Source: Chloroflexota bacterium
GTDB lineage: Bacteria > Chloroflexota > Limnocylindria > Limnocylindrales > CSP1-4
Length of the DNA stretch: 6,736 bases
Assembly (NCBI GenBank): GCA_021812735.1
Contig: JAKAMV010000579.1
Location: 1 to 6,736, forward strand
Direction of reading: 5' to 3'
The position numbers and the translations under genes were made by a program. Within the stretch, counting starts at the first letter, position 1. Each line of letters begins with the position of its first letter. The notes under the pieces were generated by a model. The model had not been told where the DNA came from. It did no database searches and saw only the letters and a program-made list of their open reading frames with translations. Of this stretch, positions 4,757 to 6,736 are shown in pieces.

Positions 4757-6736
4757 ATGCTTGCCAAATCCCACACTCCCTCGGCAGCTCCTGCCACGGT
4801 CGCTCGGCCTGGCGACGCGACCCTGACCGTCACCAAGGCAGCGCGCGTCCTTGGCGTGCACCCCAACACGATCCGGGCGTGGAGCGATGCGGGCAGGGTC
4901 CGCTACTACCGGATCAACGAACGCGGCGACCGCCGGTATCGCCTCACCGACCTCCAGCACTTCCTGGCCGCCGCAGCGTCCGATGCGACGACACCAGGCG
5001 GCGAGAGCAGCTCGACGGGGCGCGCACCTCGGCACCTCGCCGCAGCGTCCGCGCTCAGCGTCGGCGCGGCGGGCATCGAACTCCTCGCCGACCTCGCGGA
5101 GGTTGCCTCGTTCCCCAGCGGCCTGGACCCTGCCCTCGACGAGGCGTGCCGCCGCGTGCGTTCGGCCACGGGGGCGGCACTGGTGGGGGTCTGGGAGCGG
5201 CGCCCGGGAGGGCTCGTCCCCCGCGCGATCGTGACCGAGGGCGGGCCCGGACCGATGGTCAGCAGCCTCCCCCCGGAGCGCAACGTCGTCACCCTCGCGC
5301 TCGACTCGCCCGAGCCCATCCACGTCCGACCCGGGTCCCCCGGACCCGCCGCGGTGCTGGGACTGGGCACCGACGAGCTGGTCGTGCGGATCCCCGGCGG
5401 CGAGACGCCGTGGGGCGTCCTCCTGCTGGCCGGCGCGGTCCAGCTGGGCCCAGACGACGGGCGACGCCTCGCCAAGGCGATCGCCCGCACGCTCGGCGTG
5501 ATCATCCGGGCCGCGGGGGCCAGCGAGCAGGCCGCCAGCAGGCTCCGCCGGTCAGAGGCGCTCCGCCGGGTGGCCACCGACCTCGCGTCGCGACTCGACG
5601 TGGGCGACGTCGTCCGCGACCTGTGCGACCACGCCCGCGTCCTGTTCGGCGCGGACCGCGTGGCGGTGACCCTCCACGACGGCGACGGGCGGTTCTCGGT
5701 CCCCAGCAGCATCGGCTTCTCGGCGGCGTTCCTCGACCTGGGCCGCGAGATGGAGTCAGCGCGGGCGGGGCAGCGCGACGTGCCGCCCCGCCGGCCCATC
5801 CAGATCCTGGGCCCCGACGCCTCGCGGGCCATCAACCCGCTGCGGGCGGCTGGCGTCCAGGAGGGCGTCGACACGCTGCTCACGGCGCCCCTGATCGACG
5901 GTCACGAGCTGCACGGGACCCTGTACCTGGCCCACGACCGCCCGTTCCGATGGCGCGAGGTGGACCTCGACGCGGCTGAGGCGCTGGCCGGCGACGCTGC
6001 GATCGCCATCCGGTCGGCCAGGACCTTCGGCCGGATGGCCGCCTGGGCGGCGCAGCTCCAGGCCATCCAGCGGCTCGGCGCCCGGCTGTCGGGCCTCACG
6101 ACCCAACAGGAGATCGGCCACGCGATCGCCACCGAGCTCCGCCAGCTGATCGAGTACGACAACGTCCGCGTCTACCGGGTCCGCGGCCATGAGCTCGTCC
6201 CGGTGGCGTGGCTCGGCCTGTCTGCCGACTACACCGACGAGAAGATCGACGACCTCCGCGTCCAGATGGGCGAGGGCATCACGGGCTGGGTCGGCCGGTT
6301 CCGCGTCCCGCAGCTGGTGGACGACGCCGCGAACGACCCGCGGGCGATCACCATCCCGGGCACCAAGCCCGACGCGGACGAGTCGATGCTGCTCGCGCCG
6401 ATGGTCCACGAGGGCGCCTGTCTCGGCGTCGTGGTGCTGGCCTACGGCGCCCTGCGGCACTTCACCGAGGACGACCTGCGCCTGCTCGTGATCTACGCGT
6501 CGTTCGCGGCCCAGGCGATGGCCAACGCTGACGCCACCGAGCGCCTCCGCGAGCAGGCCGACAAGCTCGAGCGCCAGCTCCGCGCCCAGCGCGAGCTCCT
6601 CGGCACCACCGAGGCCATGCTGACCACCCTCGACTCGGGGGCGGTCCTCGACCAGATCACCAGTCGCCTGGGGGCGCTGATCGCGTGCGACAACATGGCG
6701 ATCGAGGTGGTCGACCGCCAGACCGGCCTGCTCAAG
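4757..6736 (+). CDS. HTH (MerR/excisionase-type) plus serial GAF-domain sensor, 3' end outside the window
   Basis: Open for 660 codons to the window edge without a stop. Residues 23-70 form a MerR/excisionase-like winged helix: TVTKAARVLGVHPNTIRAW (24-42) is the helix-turn-helix, and GDRRYRLTDLQHFL (57-70) is the wing and closing helix. After a Ser/Gly/Ala linker come a degenerate GAF-like domain (about 105-252), a second GAF (about 264-422), a clear third GAF (about 433-590, with MGEGITGWV at 504-512 and ESMLLAPMVHEGACLGVVVL at 542-561), a charged coiled coil (about 592-617), and the start of a fourth GAF. GAF domains bind small ligands such as cyclic nucleotides, or act as redox or light sensors; no ligand can be named here. 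ATG at 4757 is the only reasonable start nearby and lacks a Shine-Dalgarno. No TM segment, so cytoplasmic. The effector (histidine kinase, GGDEF, PP2C or HD-GYP are usual) lies beyond the edge. Confidence 0.9.
   Translation, partial: MLAKSHTPSAAPATVARPGDATLTVTKAARVLGVHPNTIRAWSDAGRVRYYRINERGDRRYRLTDLQHFLAAAASDATTPGGESSSTGRAPRHLAAASALSVGAAGIELLADLAEVASFPSGLDPALDEACRRVRSATGAALVGVWERRPGGLVPRAIVTEGGPGPMVSSLPPERNVVTLALDSPEPIHVRPGSPGPAAVLGLGTDELVVRIPGGETPWGVLLLAGAVQLGPDDGRRLAKAIARTLGVIIRAAGASEQAASRLRRSEALRRVATDLASRLDVGDVVRDLCDHARVLFGADRVAVTLHDGDGRFSVPSSIGFSAAFLDLGREMESARAGQRDVPPRRPIQILGPDASRAINPLRAAGVQEGVDTLLTAPLIDGHELHGTLYLAHDRPFRWREVDLDAAEALAGDAAIAIRSARTFGRMAAWAAQLQAIQRLGARLSGLTTQQEIGHAIATELRQLIEYDNVRVYRVRGHELVPVAWLGLSADYTDEKIDDLRVQMGEGITGWVGRFRVPQLVDDAANDPRAITIPGTKPDADESMLLAPMVHEGACLGVVVLAYGALRHFTEDDLRLLVIYASFAAQAMANADATERLREQADKLERQLRAQRELLGTTEAMLTTLDSGAVLDQITSRLGALIACDNMAIEVVDRQTGLLK

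Noticed and set aside
4382..5323. A 313-codon - strand frame opposite the HTH region
   Set aside because: It is antisense to the clear HTH and first GAF coding region, is Arg/Gly-rich and has no motif.
5756..6460. A 234-codon - strand frame opposite the GAF domains
   Set aside because: It is antisense to recognisable GAF sequence, with no family resemblance of its own.

Overview
This is a very GC-rich stretch of bacterial chromosome. Coding frames end mostly in G or C at the third position, GTG and TTG starts are common, and almost no start codon has a Shine-Dalgarno sequence. Instead, a TANNNT -10 hexamer sits 6-7 bases before the start codon of three genes that begin transcription units (bcp, ybaK and the 3646 membrane protein), which points to leaderless mRNAs. 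Together with the serial-GAF regulator and the gene mix, this suggests Chloroflexota (for example a Limnocylindria-like soil or freshwater lineage) or, less likely, an actinobacterium. That placement is inference, since there is no marker gene.

Left part (1-2052): the end of an unrecognised + strand gene converges on two - strand genes, a PIG-L/LmbE-type zinc deacetylase and a Bcp/PrxQ peroxiredoxin with both cysteines. A 13-bp hairpin lies between those two.

Centre (2053-3311): a 108-bp divergent promoter region separates bcp from a YbaK/EbsC-type aminoacyl-tRNA deacylase. The deacylase gene is followed after 8 bases by a small PQQ-like repeat protein, probably in the same operon.

A 334-base gap (3312-3645) holds a terminator-like hairpin, two perfect DnaA-box 9-mers (TTGTCCACA on the - strand) exactly 11 bp apart plus a degenerate third, a sigma70-like promoter, and a possible 40-codon leader ORF with a good Shine-Dalgarno that overlaps the next gene by GTGA.

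Right part (3646-6736): a two-TM membrane protein with a GIDE-like layout and a small signal-peptide/TM protein form a tight pair. After a 121-base gap comes the largest gene of the window. It is open for 660 codons to the right edge and encodes a MerR/excisionase-type DNA-binding domain followed by three GAF domains, a coiled coil and the start of a fourth GAF. Its output domain lies beyond the window.

No mobile element, CRISPR array, rRNA or tRNA was seen. The least ordinary items are the HTH plus multi-GAF protein and the DnaA-box pair upstream of the membrane-protein operon.
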